Below, piece after piece: positions 12,189 through 24,440 of a DNA stretch of 64,000 nucleotides. The number at the start of each line of letters is the position of its first letter. Positions within the stretch are counted from its first letter, which is position 1. The notes under the pieces were generated by a model, which saw only the letters and a program-made list of their open reading frames with translations, ran no database searches and was not told the DNA's origin. Both the position numbers and the translations under genes were made by a program. Origin of the DNA: Sphaerolaimus hirsutus (Eukaryota; Nematoda; Chromadorea; Monhysterida; Sphaerolaimidae); assembly GCA_964036195.1 (NCBI GenBank), contig OZ038452.1:26733785-26797784 (forward strand). The letters run 5' to 3'.

Positions 12189-13499
12189 TAGTGATGGAAA
12201 AGCGCCATGGCGCTGGCGCCTGGCGCTAGCGCCAAAGCAAAAAGCGCCATGGCGCTTTTGGCGCTTGGCGCCTTTTTGCTGTGGCGCCATTGGCGCTTGG
12301 CGCTGGGGTTTGGAAAAGCGCCATGGCGCTTTTGGCGCTTGGCGCTATGACGCCGTGGCGCCATTGGCGCTTGGCGCTGGTGTTTTAATAAGCGCCAAAA
12401 AAGCGCCAAGAAGTACTGAAAATTCATCATTGTTTTATGCAGAAAGATCTGTTAAGTATAATTTACATAAGTATTTATATGTGCTACTGTCAGACGTCAG
12501 TGTATTCCCAGATCAACATACCCTATTCTTGATTACTTTTTAAACAATTTCCTTCTGATTGCATGGGTATTCAACATTTGTCCCATCTAATCTGAATTAT
12601 GTAAGGCTTTATGTGACTATTCATCGGACCGGTAACACTCTTCACATAGGTTTTAGCTCAATCACTATACTGAGCTCGTTCCTTGCAGTTTTGTTTGAGC
12701 AGGGTCAAAGGACCCTGTAAAGTGTAAAGTTGAGTAATAAACATCATCCAAACTTTCATCAATACTGTTAAGTGTCATGTGAAATGTCAAAAGTTGAATC
12801 AAAAATTTTAATTTTTATTTTGATTGATATTTTACATCACATTTACTTCTTGACATTTGACACTTGATTTTACAGGGTGTGGAATCACTTTCTGAAGCCA
12901 TTCCAACAATGGCAATCCAAAACTTGAAACCTCAAAATCCTGTGTTCAAGCTGGGTCAAATCCTGTGGTCAAAAGTGACTAGCAAAACGTGAAACTGCAA
13001 TATCAAAAGAGAAAAATAGAAAGTATTTCGAAAAAAAATTAAAACGTCATTTGAAAATTTGAAAATTATTTTTTGGGAAAAACAACTGAATTCCAAAAGT
13101 AATTTTAAAAAACACCTAAAAATTTTTAGCACTTTTTACAGATGGTGTGCTATACTTAGCTTAGCCCAAACACCCAGCTGCAAAATATCAAGACAACAAG
13201 AACAATAGTGACTGCAGTTGACATGTATCTTGCGCCAAAAACAAATTACTAGCAGTGCATCAGCATGGCCGCATATATGAGAAGCAAAAAATTTTTGGCG
13301 CTGGCGCTATTGGCGCTTGGCGCCAATATCCTCTGGCGCCATTGGCGCTTGGCGCCGTGGTCTAGAAAAGCGCCATGGCGCTTTTGGCGCTTGGCGCCAT
13401 TTTGCTCTAGCGCCATTGGCGCTTGGCGCTGGGGTTCGGAAAAGCGCCATGGCGCTTTTGGCGCTTGGCGCCAAAGTCCTGGCGCTTTTTCCATCACTA
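12189..13499. mobile_element. hAT-like transposon (1,311 bp, TIR TAGTGATGGAAAA) with GGCGCC minisatellite ends
   Basis: It starts TAGTGATGGAAAAGCGCC and ends with the inverse, GGCGCTTTTTCCATCACTA's shorter form. The exact 8-bp duplication CTCAATAG flanks it (12181-12188 and 13500-13507), and the unoccupied site is present in copy A near 930. Both ends consist of tandem GCGCCATGGCGC / TTGGCGCTTGGCGC units. The middle (12420-13270) has no supported gene and includes a CCCTGTAAAGTG foldback at about 12690-12885. The same family is at 59161-61753, 57281 and 63926. Confidence 0.9.
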
Positions 13500-15136
13500 C
13501 TCAATAGAGTCAATCAAAATCAAGTGTCACGATATTAAATTAACTATGTTCGACCACATAATAAACTTGAAATCACCTAATTAACCACGATTCAGTCGCC
13601 ATTCAGTTGACACGGATTTCGCCGTCAACTAATAATGCGTGCGGGCCTAGCCCAGCCCAAAGCGTTGCGGCGCAAACGGGGCGGGGCGGCGCAGCGCACT
13701 GCACACACACAGAGACGCGTCGATGCGGCGCACTGCATTCGTACTGGACGGCGACGCGTGCGAGCGGCGCGATGCAAATCAGCTAGCAAATAACGAGCCC
13801 CGGCGAGCGGCGGGCCGCCGCCTACGACCGTACGCACAAAACCGCACAGAAAATGGCTTTACGGCTTTCGAAAAAATCAAACGACTGCGCGGCGCGGCAG
13901 AATTTTGAAGAGGAAAAAACACGTGGCGAGCATGTGAGTGATATTTAAGAGGCGAAGCGGCCGCGGCAAGAAGTGGCTATAGGCACAAAGGCACGACGTG
14001 CCGGTTGAATGCGCGCCGCGGGAGTGTGCAGCGGCCGCCGGGGCACATAATAATGCGGGGCGGCAGCTGCAGCCGCGTCTGCTAAACGCCAGTTGCAGGG
14101 CGACCCAGGCGACCGGAGCCGCCGCCGCCGCAGCCCCGGGCGACATTAAGAAGAGGCGCGACTGCGCGACTGCACGACTGGATGACTGCGCGACTGCACG
14201 ACTGCACGACTCGGTTTGACCCGCGATTGCACACGGAGAGCGCACGTGGAAGAATGGAACGAGTGCGGGCTCGTTGCGGCACGGCCACCTGCACGTCGTA
14301 GTGCAGCGTGACAAGGGCGAAGGCTCGAGCGACGCGGCACACTGTATACGAGCTGCGACTGGTGGGCGAGAAAAGCTTCAACCCCCGGCCGCCCGCCGCC
14401 GCGCTCGCACTCGGCTGAACGGTGCTTTGCGACGTCTGGTGCCACTATCAGACCCTGTAAAATGCCCTGTCAAATGTCATGCAAATTGTCAAAATTCATG
14501 GAAAATACCCTGCAAAATGGCAAACGTGTTTGCCATGTTGCAGGGAATTTTCCATGACTTTTGGCAATTTGCATGACATTTTACATTTGACAGGGCATTT
14601 TACAGCGTCTGGAAGTGCCCACTGGCCGAAAGCATGCAAAAATGAACTTATTCGTTCGTATTAGTGTTGCATCAGGCATAGGCACACTACATAAATATAA
14701 TTCTAGCACAATGGTCTAAAAAGTCAAGTTGAAAACTTTCAACGAACTCATAAGGGACGAAAAAGAAAGGACGAAATTCGCTATCTAACAGATTTTCCAA
14801 AAGTGAAACTAGAAAGCCGAAATCATCGCCCTTCATTGGTATATTATTCGAGTATTTTCCGTGACACTGCACTAAAAGTAATTTGCACGGACACGTCTGT
14901 CTGGCTGCAACACATCTCGAAATGTATACATAGCTATGTATTTATTATATCTACACGTACAGACACATGTACCCAAGTGTGCCGCGTATTTGTATGTATA
15001 GAATGCACAGCTACGTATTTTTGTGATATACATAAATTTATGCCGTAGGGTTGACAGCTAAAATATGAGTGTGCGCGATTTGTTCATTTCTATGCGCGCC
15101 CGTGCCAGCTGTGCGGCTATGCGAATGGGATGGAAC

Positions 15137-15831
15137 TAGGGATGGCCCGTGTGTTTTTTAACCGTTTTTTAAATAAAAAAACGTTTTTTTTATTTAAAAA
15201 AACAGAAGCATCGAAACCGTTTTTTTTTTAAAACTGCAGCCAAAATTTTTAGTACTAAGCACTAGGTATTTTGCAATTTTTTTGCGCGCAAGCGCGCAAT
15301 TTCACATGCCCATTACCATTGGTGGTTGTTTTCATTGGTTTTGAGGCATTTTTAGTGTGCAACCTTCCATTTGTTCATGCTATTGTGTCATAATAAGCCG
15401 TGCTATGTTAGTGTAGTATATAATATCCAGCCAATGTGCCCCCATATAGCTGTACAGTGTGATACATCACTGCCAATGTATTTGCCTGCTCTTATAACTT
15501 TATTTAAGCACTTTTCCATGCCCAACTTCACTTGAAATCATGAACATTCGACGAAAGGCAATATACGTAAGAAGTCGACATAAAACGGATATTTTTGACA
15601 TAAATCACCACTTATAATGTTATCCTATGGACCCACAGCCATTCTGTGGCTATATATAACATCACAAAGTACTGCCAGTTGTCTAATGTACCTGTATATG
15701 TTGACCCATAACCATAACTGGGAGCTTTTGTAAAAAAACCGTTTTATTTAATAAAACAACGTTTTTTATTAAAAAACCGTTGTTTTTTAAAAAAACAGGG
15801 TCGTTGAAAAAAAACGTTTTTTCCATCCCTA
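15137..15831. mobile_element. hAT-like MITE (695 bp, TIR TAGGGATGG)
   Basis: It starts TAGGGATGGCCCG and ends CCATCCCTA, with the exact 8-bp duplication GATGGAAC on both sides (15129-15136 and 15832-15839). In copy A the uninterrupted GATGGAACTGTGG is visible just right of 4168. The subterminal regions are T-run/A-run words of the type AAAAAACGTTTTTT. No coding capacity. Confidence 0.88.
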
Positions 15832-18799
15832 GATGGAACTGTGGCTGACTTATCACTGCCGCCCGCATAGGACAACCGGGCGGGCGTGGCGCTGCCCCTG
15901 TAGCGGTGGGCGGCGCGCCTGCCAGTGTGCTGCACGAAACTGGCCTAGCTGCCCGGTGAATCACACTCTGCATGACATTTGACAATTGACCCAGGCATTT
16001 TTACAGGGTCCGGGACTGCCCCCTGGGCGCCCCATCACCCATCCCCATTCTCCGGACGCTCAGATCGATATTGAACCTTACTTAGCGGCACAATTCGGAA
16101 CCTTTATCGAACTTCACAGCAGAGTTGCATTCTGTGGAAAAATGTCCGCATTTGACAGCTGCGCCGCGCTGCGAGAGTGCACGGTGCCGCATATTCAGTT
16201 ACTTCCCAGAAAAGTGCCTCGACTGCAGTTGAGCTAAGGTCGCTTCTGCAGTTGCGAGCTAAATAACGTCTGTTCGCTGGATCCTGACGCATAAAACAGT
16301 GGCCAATGTGAGGCTTATCAGGCCGTAATCAGGCGCCATTCCCAGGGGGCAGTCTCGATGGCTGAAAAGTGTTATGTCAATTGTCAATTGTCAAAATGAA
16401 AAAAGACTATTTTATTACCGAACTTTTGACACTTTGCATGACAATTGACAAATTTGTATGACGTTTTAATTGACATTTGACACTTGACTTTACAGTTTAC
16501 CGGGCACGGGACGGGACTGGCAACAGACTCTGTAAATTGCCAAATGTCGAGATGCGAAGAAAATTAAAAAATCTGCCATTTTACGGTGCATTTTCAATGC
16601 CTTTGCATAAGATATGACATTTTACAGGGCATTTTACAGGGTATGGGGTTACTGCGTGACGTAAAATGCTATCGTAAAATTTACAATCTAAAAATTTGCA
16701 TTTAAAACTAATTACATAACAGTGGATGATGATACATTCAGGTACGGACTTCCAACTTGTCATGAATGAAGTACTAATCAATATCTTGATCGTGTCAAGA
16801 AATCAGCGTGAACGGTTTACTTTTTATTTTTTATTATTAATTATTCTTATTCTTATTATTTTGTCACAATTTTCAAGCATGTAGCTAGGTATAAACTCAT
16901 TCTATGAAATATGCTTTATTAACACAATAACATTATGCAAGGGGTAATAACTTTTTCCTCACTAAACTTGCAGGGGGAATTATTCAAGAGGGGAATTGTT
17001 TTTCCCCACTCAACTTGCAGAGGGAATTATTCAAGCAAATAAGGGAAATACATATTATTTAGGTGCAGCAGTGTGGAGAGCCTGAGTAAATCAAGTTTTC
17101 AAGGTGACGTTTGACTTAGCTACATATTTACAGAGACGATAATGAAATTTTTCAAATTTTGAATAGCAAACGTATAAATCAGCCTCGATAACATTTGAGT
17201 TTACTGGAATGAGTAATTTTTACTCTTCATAAACTGGTAGTCAACGAACACGTAATTCCAGTAAACTTACATGTCATTCAAAGTGGCTTATGAGTTGACC
17301 AAATCTTGAGTTCACCGGCAGTATACTAGCGCGTGCGATGCCAATAGCTGTTTGGTGATTCGTCGGCGCAGTGTGCGCTGCGCAGCAGGTACACACACCG
17401 GCGGCAGACGGCTAAAAAACTACCTAAAACAAAAATAGTGTCATTCGCTCGAGTGGCAACTGTTGCGGGCCGGGTCTCAGCGGCGGCACAGAGCCGCGCT
17501 GCGAGTGACGGGCGGCAGCGGCAGTCGCGTCGCGCTGCACGGCCGCGCCGCGCGGCTCAGCGCACTCCGGCGACGCGGCTAGCTAGCCGAGCCCCATTGT
17601 CGAGCCGAATGCGAAATGCCCTCGCATGAGCGCTTCGATTTCCACGCGCCCGATACTATTTGCCTACTTATATTTATGTGGGTACATTGAAAACGGATTT
17701 CCACGCATTTGCGGATGAAAGTCGACGCGGCGCGCGAAAATTATCCGAGCAGCGACATTAAGAAGAAAACGTGTTATTTGCGTTCAATCAAACTAGCGCC
17801 GCGTGTGGGGGCCCGGCGGCGGCGGCCGGGCGGCGTGCAGCGGCCGGGGGGGGGGGCACGCAGTGCGATGCAATGCAGCGGCGGCCGCGCGCCCCGTGGC
17901 TAAAAGTAGGCGGAATGCCGTCGCGGCGGCGCTGAAACGCGCCCGCGCGCATGCGCTGCTTACACACGGCCGCGCCGCGCGCCCAGTCTATACGTTCCAT
18001 GCGTTGCCCGCACTGCACTGCTTATTTATTGAAGGCGGTGCGCCGCGCTCGGGTTGAACTGTATACGGGCATCCCCCCCCCCGCTGCGAGCGCTGGCCGC
18101 CACGCGGACCGGAGTGTACTCGATGGACTCGACACTGTGCACTCGGGCTTAGTTAGGTCTCAAGTTGGAAGCGTGCCAATGGGAACTAACTCATGCGATT
18201 TTTGTAAAACGATGAACAAATTCATTGTTGTGAAATCCTCAACGTATAACTTTGTAACAGAAACGGATTAGTTCAATCTTTTAAAAAATTGCATGAATCG
18301 AGTCAGATGGTTGGCACATTGCCAGCCAAACCACTAGTGCCAGGCGTGAAGTCACCGGAGTATAGTAGCTGGCCCGGCAGTCGGCGGCGGTCACGCTGCG
18401 GCTCCCTGGGGCGGCACCCGAGCGCCCCACCGCGCGCACGCGACCACTCCCCCGCGCCGCGCGGCACACTTTTAAGTAGTTCGAGAGAAAGCGGCTTCTT
18501 GTGCACTAGAATGAAAATAATAGATGATGATCCAAACTTTGAGTAATTTGGACAGGGGGACTGGCACATGCGCGATGTGTGGACGAAAAATGGACGGAGC
18601 TGAAAAACCGGCTGGTACGTAAAACGTAGAGCGGGAGCGTGTAGCACGGCTACATATTTAACATATTTCTAACATCAAGTTGACGTGTCATTTCATGTAG
18701 TCAGCGTAATCGTTTAATGGCACAATCGACATATTGCACCGCGTCGCATTCCGGGAATTTGCATTTGGAATACCTATTTTTGCTGTCTTTTTGTTCAAT

Positions 18800-18906
18800 G
18801 GCTCCGCGCACACTAGATTACGGCCGATATTTCGGAAACTCAAATGTGCCTAAAACAGATTTATCAGTTCCCAAAATTTTGTCTGTAAACTAGTGTGTAT
18901 AGCCAC
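18800..18906. mobile_element. Harbinger-type MITE (107 bp), copy B
   Basis: It is the duplicate of 7350-7456, with AAT flanks (18797-18799 and 18907-18909). Its left TIR reads GGCTCCGCGCACACTAGATT, closer to the right TIR than copy A is. Confidence 0.75.
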
Positions 18907-19040
18907 AATACAATGTGATTGTAGTCGGCAATTAAAAGTGTAGACTAGGCCACATTTCAACTCTTTCTACTCTTTTAGTTCCAGGGCCGTAGGTAAATAT
19001 ATGTTAGTACAACTTTTATGTCTTTGTACCTCGTGTACGC

Positions 19041-19112
19041 GAGAGTATAGCGATCGGTAACCGTCGTAAGCCTCGATCGGAAGGTTACCGATCGGGATTC
19101 CCTCGTGTACGC
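19041..19112. mobile_element. 72-bp hairpin insertion with a 12-bp direct repeat
   Basis: CCTCGTGTACGC occurs at 19029-19040 and again at 19101-19112, while copy A has only one near-copy of it. Between them CGATCGGTAACC (19051-19062) faces GGTTACCGATCG (19083-19094). It may be a tiny foldback element or a templated duplication. Confidence 0.5.
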
Positions 19113-19638
19113 ATATTTCGCTAAACTGTTTGAAAACTGAGTAAACTTGCTAGAACTATCCAGGTTCATTGATGAATGTTAAGTATTTCCAAGCCTTATA
19201 TAGTGAGTATATTCTCTTTGAATATTGCTCTCCAACTATAATTTTTTCGTTTTGTATGCAGTAAATGTTTGATATGCGACACAATCTTGTACTGATTAGC
19301 GTATTTACATCGCACCTGTTACATTGTCATTTATTCTGTTCTGTTTTTTATGTTGTACCCATGATTGTAGAGCCAGCCGCGGTATGTGTGTTAAAAATTT
19401 TTTCAAGGAACACACAGCTACAGTTGCCGCATGCATTTACGAATGCGATCACCAACAGACTAGCGGGATTCTCTCAGACCTTCGGTCGGGATTCGAGGTA
19501 TTCTACATTTTCACACATACTTTTGAGAAAAGGACAAAATCAATGGACATCTAGTGGAAATGGAAATCAAAGGACAGAAAGGGCTTTTGCTGCGCGTCCG
19601 TTTTAGCGGGTATTAGCCGAGTATTGCATTCCTCCATC

Positions 19639-21109
19639 AGCAAACCATAAACGCTGAAAAAAGTGTGCTTAGCATAGTTGTTAAAACGCATTTACTTTTA
19701 CTCGGTAAATACGTATACTCGAGTACAGAGTAAATACGTTTACGTATACTTTGAAAAAAGTTCGGTACTTTTAACAACTCCGGTGCTTAGCAGTTTCCTC
19801 CCATCAATTTTAGTTACAATTTGAAGCATTTAATAAATGGCCTTTAGGTTCAGGTTGAGTGAAGCTGTGTGTGACCACTCTTACAGATATTTGTATGAAA
19901 ATCATGAAATATTCCATAGCACTTTCGCCGTATACTAAAAGCCATTTCTCTAAATATTTTGTTCCGTTGCGTATCCAACTGAGGCGTCCAATTCTAAGTC
20001 CAAAATATGAAAATTTCGAGTTAGCCCCGGAAACGTCATCAGGGGCTACTTCCGCACATTTTTCATCATTTTCCATAATTTTTTTGACATCACATGCCCA
20101 CATGGCAAAGCGCCAAATTTGACATCTGGGGAAAACTGCCAAAAATTTGGGCAAGAGGTCGACAAGTTCACTTAGTTTTGGGCTAAAAGTCGACAAGTCC
20201 ATCCTCCGCATCCATTTTTAAGGGAATAAAACGCAAGAAATGTGACAAGTCCACTGTGGAAACCAATTTCTAAAAGTCGACAAGTCCATAAATTTCCCAT
20301 AAGGCAGCATCCTCGTCGCCGGGAACAAAAATGTTCTCGCGTGCAAGAAGTCGACAAGTCCATTACACTCCCCAAAACAGTTTTGCTCTGACCGAATGGA
20401 AATTTATGGACACACCATTTTTCACATATAGGTTGAGTGCAGGGGCTGAAAATTTGACACTTTTTTGTCAACATATGGAACTTATAATGGAAAGCATGAG
20501 AGAGCCAAATTGGACACGCACCACGGACCTGGAATTGAGTCTGAAACTTAAAATTCGATTTACTCAAAATCGCATTTTGTGGACTCGTCGACTTTTAGAA
20601 TTAGACGCCTCAACTGTATCAAATCGATATCCAACGTTATCCAACCGTATGAATTAGATCGATCTCGAATAGCTGAAAAATACTTCTGCAATTTCAAAGT
20701 TTTTTTTCGAAGTATTCAAAATTTAAAGTTTATTTAAATAAATCGTTCATTACTTTTTGAATTACAAATTGATTCCTAGCGATCTTTGGGAGACTACGTT
20801 AATAGATCAATTTATTTCAAAAAAAAGATTTGATGTTGTTTCAATTTTCAGCTGAACCGCTCTTCTATTGGAAGAAATACAGTAAATATCAGTCAGTGCT
20901 TTCAAATTGTTTATTTAGGGATTGATATCTCTAGGCGTTCTTGTGTAGTTGTAACTTGTCCACAGTGAAGTTGTCGTTTCACCTTCAATTTCTCATCAGC
21001 TGTAAGTCCCACTTGATGGGCGGCGCGGCAGCTGTGCAACACACGTAAATACGCGGGCAGGGCTAAATGTCCCCATAAAATAGGTCCTATAAAAAGCTGG
21101 AGGCTATAG
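19639..21109. repeat. 1.47-kb direct duplication, copy 1 (left of gap)
   Basis: From GCAAACCATAAACGCTGAAA to GCTGGAGGCTATAG the sequence is repeated at 21310-22760 with a few per cent difference and small deletions. It contains a 110-bp hAT MITE and a cluster of GTCGACAAGTCCA words. The open frames differ between copies by frameshifts, so no protein is called. Confidence 0.88.
19673..19782. mobile_element. hAT MITE (110 bp, TIR CATAGTTGTTAAAA)
   Basis: The ends CATAGTTGTTAAAAC and TTTTAACAACTCCG are flanked by the exact 8-bp duplication GTGCTTAG (19665-19672 and 19783-19790). The second duplication copy carries it at about 21344-21448. The TIR family GTTGTTAAAA recurs at about 23333-23832, 25168-25951 and 47795-48574. 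Confidence 0.75.
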
Positions 21110-21309
21110 NNNNNNNNNNNNNNNNNNNNNNNNNNNNNNNNNNNNNNNNNNNNNNNNNNNNNNNNNNNNNNNNNNNNNNNNNNNNNNNNNNNNNNNNNNN
21201 NNNNNNNNNNNNNNNNNNNNNNNNNNNNNNNNNNNNNNNNNNNNNNNNNNNNNNNNNNNNNNNNNNNNNNNNNNNNNNNNNNNNNNNNNNNNNNNNNNNN
21301 NNNNNNNNN
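21110..21309. other. assembly gap (200 N)
   Basis: A run of 200 N that separates two nearly identical 1.47-kb copies, a typical place for a false or unresolved duplication. Confidence 0.99.
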
Positions 21310-22760
21310 AGCAAACCATAAACGCTGAAAAAAGTGTGCTTAGCATAGTTGTTAAAACTTTTACTTTACTCGGTAAATACGTATACTCGAGTACAGAGTA
21401 AATACGTTTACTTATACTTTAAAAAGTTCGGTACTTTTAACAACTCTGGTGCTTAGCAGGTTCCTCCCATCAATTTTAGTTTTATTTGAAGCGTTTCATA
21501 AATGGCTTTTAGGTTCAGGTTGAGTGAAGCTGTGTGTGACCACTCTTACAGATATTTATATGAAAATTATGAAATATTCCATAGCACTTTCGCCGTATAC
21601 TAAAAGCCATTTCTCTAAATATATTGTTCCGTTGCGTATCCAACTGAGGCGTCCAATTCTAAGTCCAAAATATGAAAATTTCGAGTTAGGCCCAGAACGG
21701 CATCTGGGGCTACTTCCGCACATTTTTCATAAATTTTTTGACATCACATGCCCACATGGCAAAGCGCCAAATTTGACATCTTTGGGGAAAAATGCAAAAA
21801 ATTTGGGCAAGAGGTCGACAAGTCCACTTTGTTTTGGGCTAAAAGTCGACAAGTCCATCCTCCGCATCCTTTTTTTAAGGAAATAAAACGCAAGAAATGT
21901 GACAAGTCCACTGTGGAAACCAATTTCTAAAAGTCGACAAGTCCATAAATTTCCCCTAAGGCAGCATCCTCGTCGCCGGGAACAAAAATGTTCTCGCGTG
22001 CAAAAAGTCGATTACCCTCCCCAAAACAGTTTTGCTCTGACCGAATAGAAATTTATGGACGCACCATTTTTCACATATAGGTTGAGTGCAGGGACTAAAA
22101 ATTTGACACTTTATTGTCAACATATGGAACTTAATGGAAAGCATGAGAGAGCCAAATTGGACACGCACCACGGGCCTGGAATTGGGTCTGAAGCTTAAAA
22201 TTTGATTTACTCAAAATCGCATTTTGTGGATTTGTCGACTTTTAGAATTAGACGCCTCAACTATATCCAATCGATATCCAACGTTATCCAACCGTATGAA
22301 TTAGATCGATATCGGATAGCTGAAAAATACTTCTGCAATTTCAAAGTATTTTTTCCAAAGTATTCAAAATTTAAAGTTAATTTTAATAAATCGTTCATTA
22401 CTTTTTGAATTACAAATTGATTCCTGGCGATCTTTGGGAGACTAGGTAAATAGATCAATTTATTTCAAAAAAATGATTTGGTGTTGTTTAAAATTTCAGC
22501 TGAACTGCTCTTCTATTGGAAGAAATACAGTAAATATCAGTTAGTGCTTTCAAATTGTTTATTTAGGGATTGATATAAATATCTAAGTGTTCTTGTGTAG
22601 TTGTAACTTGTCCACAGTGAAGTTGCCGTTCCACCTTCAATTTCTCATCAGCTGTAACTCCCACTTGATGGGCGGCGCGGCAGCTGTGCAACACACGTAA
22701 ATACGCGGGCAGGGCTAAATGTCCCCATAAAATAGGTCCTATAAAAAGCTGGAGGCTATA
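21310..22760. repeat. 1.47-kb direct duplication, copy 2 (right of gap)
   Basis: It corresponds to 19639-21109, including the GTCGACAAGTCCA cluster (21815-21945) and the GGCGGCGCGGCAGCTGTGCA stretch. It continues into the GC-rich sequence at 22760-23000. Confidence 0.88.
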
Positions 22761-23330
22761 GCAATGGCACGCGGCGGCCGCATCGACTATCGCGGCGGCA
22801 GGGCGGCAGGGCGGCATGGCGGCGCAGCGACAGGAGCGGAGACAATGACATGGGGTCGATCAGCGGCCGCGTCATGTGTCATCCCCGGAGACTGGCTCGT
22901 GTCTGCCCGAGCGCGCCGCCGCGGCGGCACATGCACCGCGGCAGCCGCATCCACGCGCGCAACAATGCCGCCCGGTTGTGGCTGGAACATGACGCATTGC
23001 TAGCTATTGCGTTACCATTGTTTACGGTCGATTTTACCGCCCCCCCCCAATCAAACACACTATATCATCTAGTGGGATACACGAGAAAGTTGTTAAAAAG
23101 TATTTACGTTTACATGAAAAATACATTTTACGGTTGACATTTCCTGTAGGTACTCGCTTAACATATACGTTTTGACAGTACTCGAGTACAGAAAACGTAT
23201 TTCAGACTTTTTCAAGGCATAGGAATGAAAAGGAGTAGAAAAAATATTGAAAACATTTACTCATGAGTAATAGTAAAAAATTTTTATTCACATTTTGTGT
23301 TCCCAGATGGTGAACAGCTCACCAGAGTTG
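22761..23330. other. GC-rich patch and repeat fragments, no gene seen
   Basis: 22761-23000 is GC-rich, with GGCGGCAGGGCGGCAGGGCG-like words and open frames on both strands that look compositional. From about 23088 there is a GTTGTTAAAAAG end of the hAT family. Confidence 0.4.
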
Positions 23331-23332
23331 TT

Positions 23333-23832
23333 AAAAGTACCGGACCTTTTTCAAAGTATACGTAAACGTAAAGTATTTATTTTTTACTCACCCCTTGAGT
23401 ACAGAAAACGTTAAGTAATTTTTTTTACTTTTACTCATGAGTAAACGTGAGTAAACGTACGTTTCCCTGCAGAAAACGTAAATGTGAGTACTTTTGAGAA
23501 ATGTCGCCAAAATTTTCGAGAAATGTCGCTCAAAGATAGCTACTTTCATAACTTTTTGCCTATTTTACGTGATTTCTGACTATATTTTTGGTTCTATACC
23601 CATTATCAACTAGTTTCATGTATTTTTAGCTAATTTTCTCCATTTTTTCCCTTCTATGCCTTTAAAAACCTATATAAAAGGCTATCTAAAATACGTTTTC
23701 TGTACTCGAGTACTTTCAAAAAGTATACGTAAAAGCAAGTACCAGAACTTTTTTCGGAGGAAACGTAAACGTATTTACTCTGTACTCGAGTATACGTATT
23801 TATCGAGTAAAAGTAAATACGTTTTAACAACT
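23333..23832. mobile_element. hAT-like element of the CAGAGTTGTTAAAAG family
   Basis: It begins CAGAGTTGTTAAAAGTACC and ends GTTTTAACAACTA, with internal ACGTAAACGTA and TACTCGAGTA words typical of this family in the window. I could not find a clean target duplication, so the right edge may be altered. Confidence 0.55.
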
Positions 23833-24014
23833 ACAAATTCATATGAAAAACACCCCCTTGAATGTGCCAGGTGAGGAAAAAATACCCCCCCCCCTTGAGT
23901 AACTCCTCCCTCTTAAATAACCCCGTTTTCGTGTAAATATTTGATACCATGTGTAAATATTCACAGTGCGTATTTGAATGATTTGGATGCTGATGAACAC
24001 GAATTAAGCATGAA

Positions 24015-24440
24015 TACCATATTTCTTCTGATAGAACAGCGCTGTTCTACTTTTAAATCAACTTTTTTACCCATCATTCTATTGGAGGTGCTGTTATATT
24101 GGAGGTGCCGTTCTATTGGAGGCTGCGATTCTATTTTTTCACCAATGTTTTTCACAGATCTCTCATTTCAACATAGCCTTATTTTTTATGAAGCTTTAGC
24201 AATATTTTGATATCAGAGTGTCAATTTGAAATTTAATACCTATTTGAATGCTTTGAATATTCTCACCGTTCATTTTGACTTATTTTTATGTTTTGGCACA
24301 CTCCCAACATAATTTAAACCTGTCATTCTATTGGAGGTGGTGTTCAATTGGAGGCTGCCGTTCTATTGTTTTCATGAGTGCAAAAACATGCAGAAACCTG
24401 CCGTTCTATTGGAGGTATGCCGTTCTATTAGAAGAAAGTG
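24015..24440. mobile_element. MITE of the 'ACCATATTTCTTCT...TTCTATTGGAGG' family
   Basis: The termini TACCATATTTCTTCTGATAG and TTCTATTAGAAGAAAGTG are inverted. The internal word TTCTATTGGAGGTG is repeated several times. It is the same family as 8839-9205. Confidence 0.6.

Larger units (their letters stand above)
10286..19500. repeat. tandem segmental duplication, copy B
   Basis: It corresponds to 105-7989 with the same order of landmarks. It is longer because of insertions absent from copy A: hAT-like elements at 10992-11765, 12189-13499 and 15137-15831, a foldback at 11849-12112 and a 72-bp hairpin insertion at 19041-19112. Divergence in the shared parts is low. The copies may be true tandem duplicates, or two haplotypes assembled in series. 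Confidence 0.9.

Noticed and set aside
12182-13538. Open frames encoding repeated 'APKAPW' or 'ALALGA'-like peptides
   Set aside because: They are translations of the GGCGCC/GCGCCA minisatellite in a transposon, not a gene.
19810-20657. Open frames of 108-133 codons on both strands
   Set aside because: The second copy of the same DNA (21524-22171) has frameshifts and different ends, so there is no sign of protein selection.
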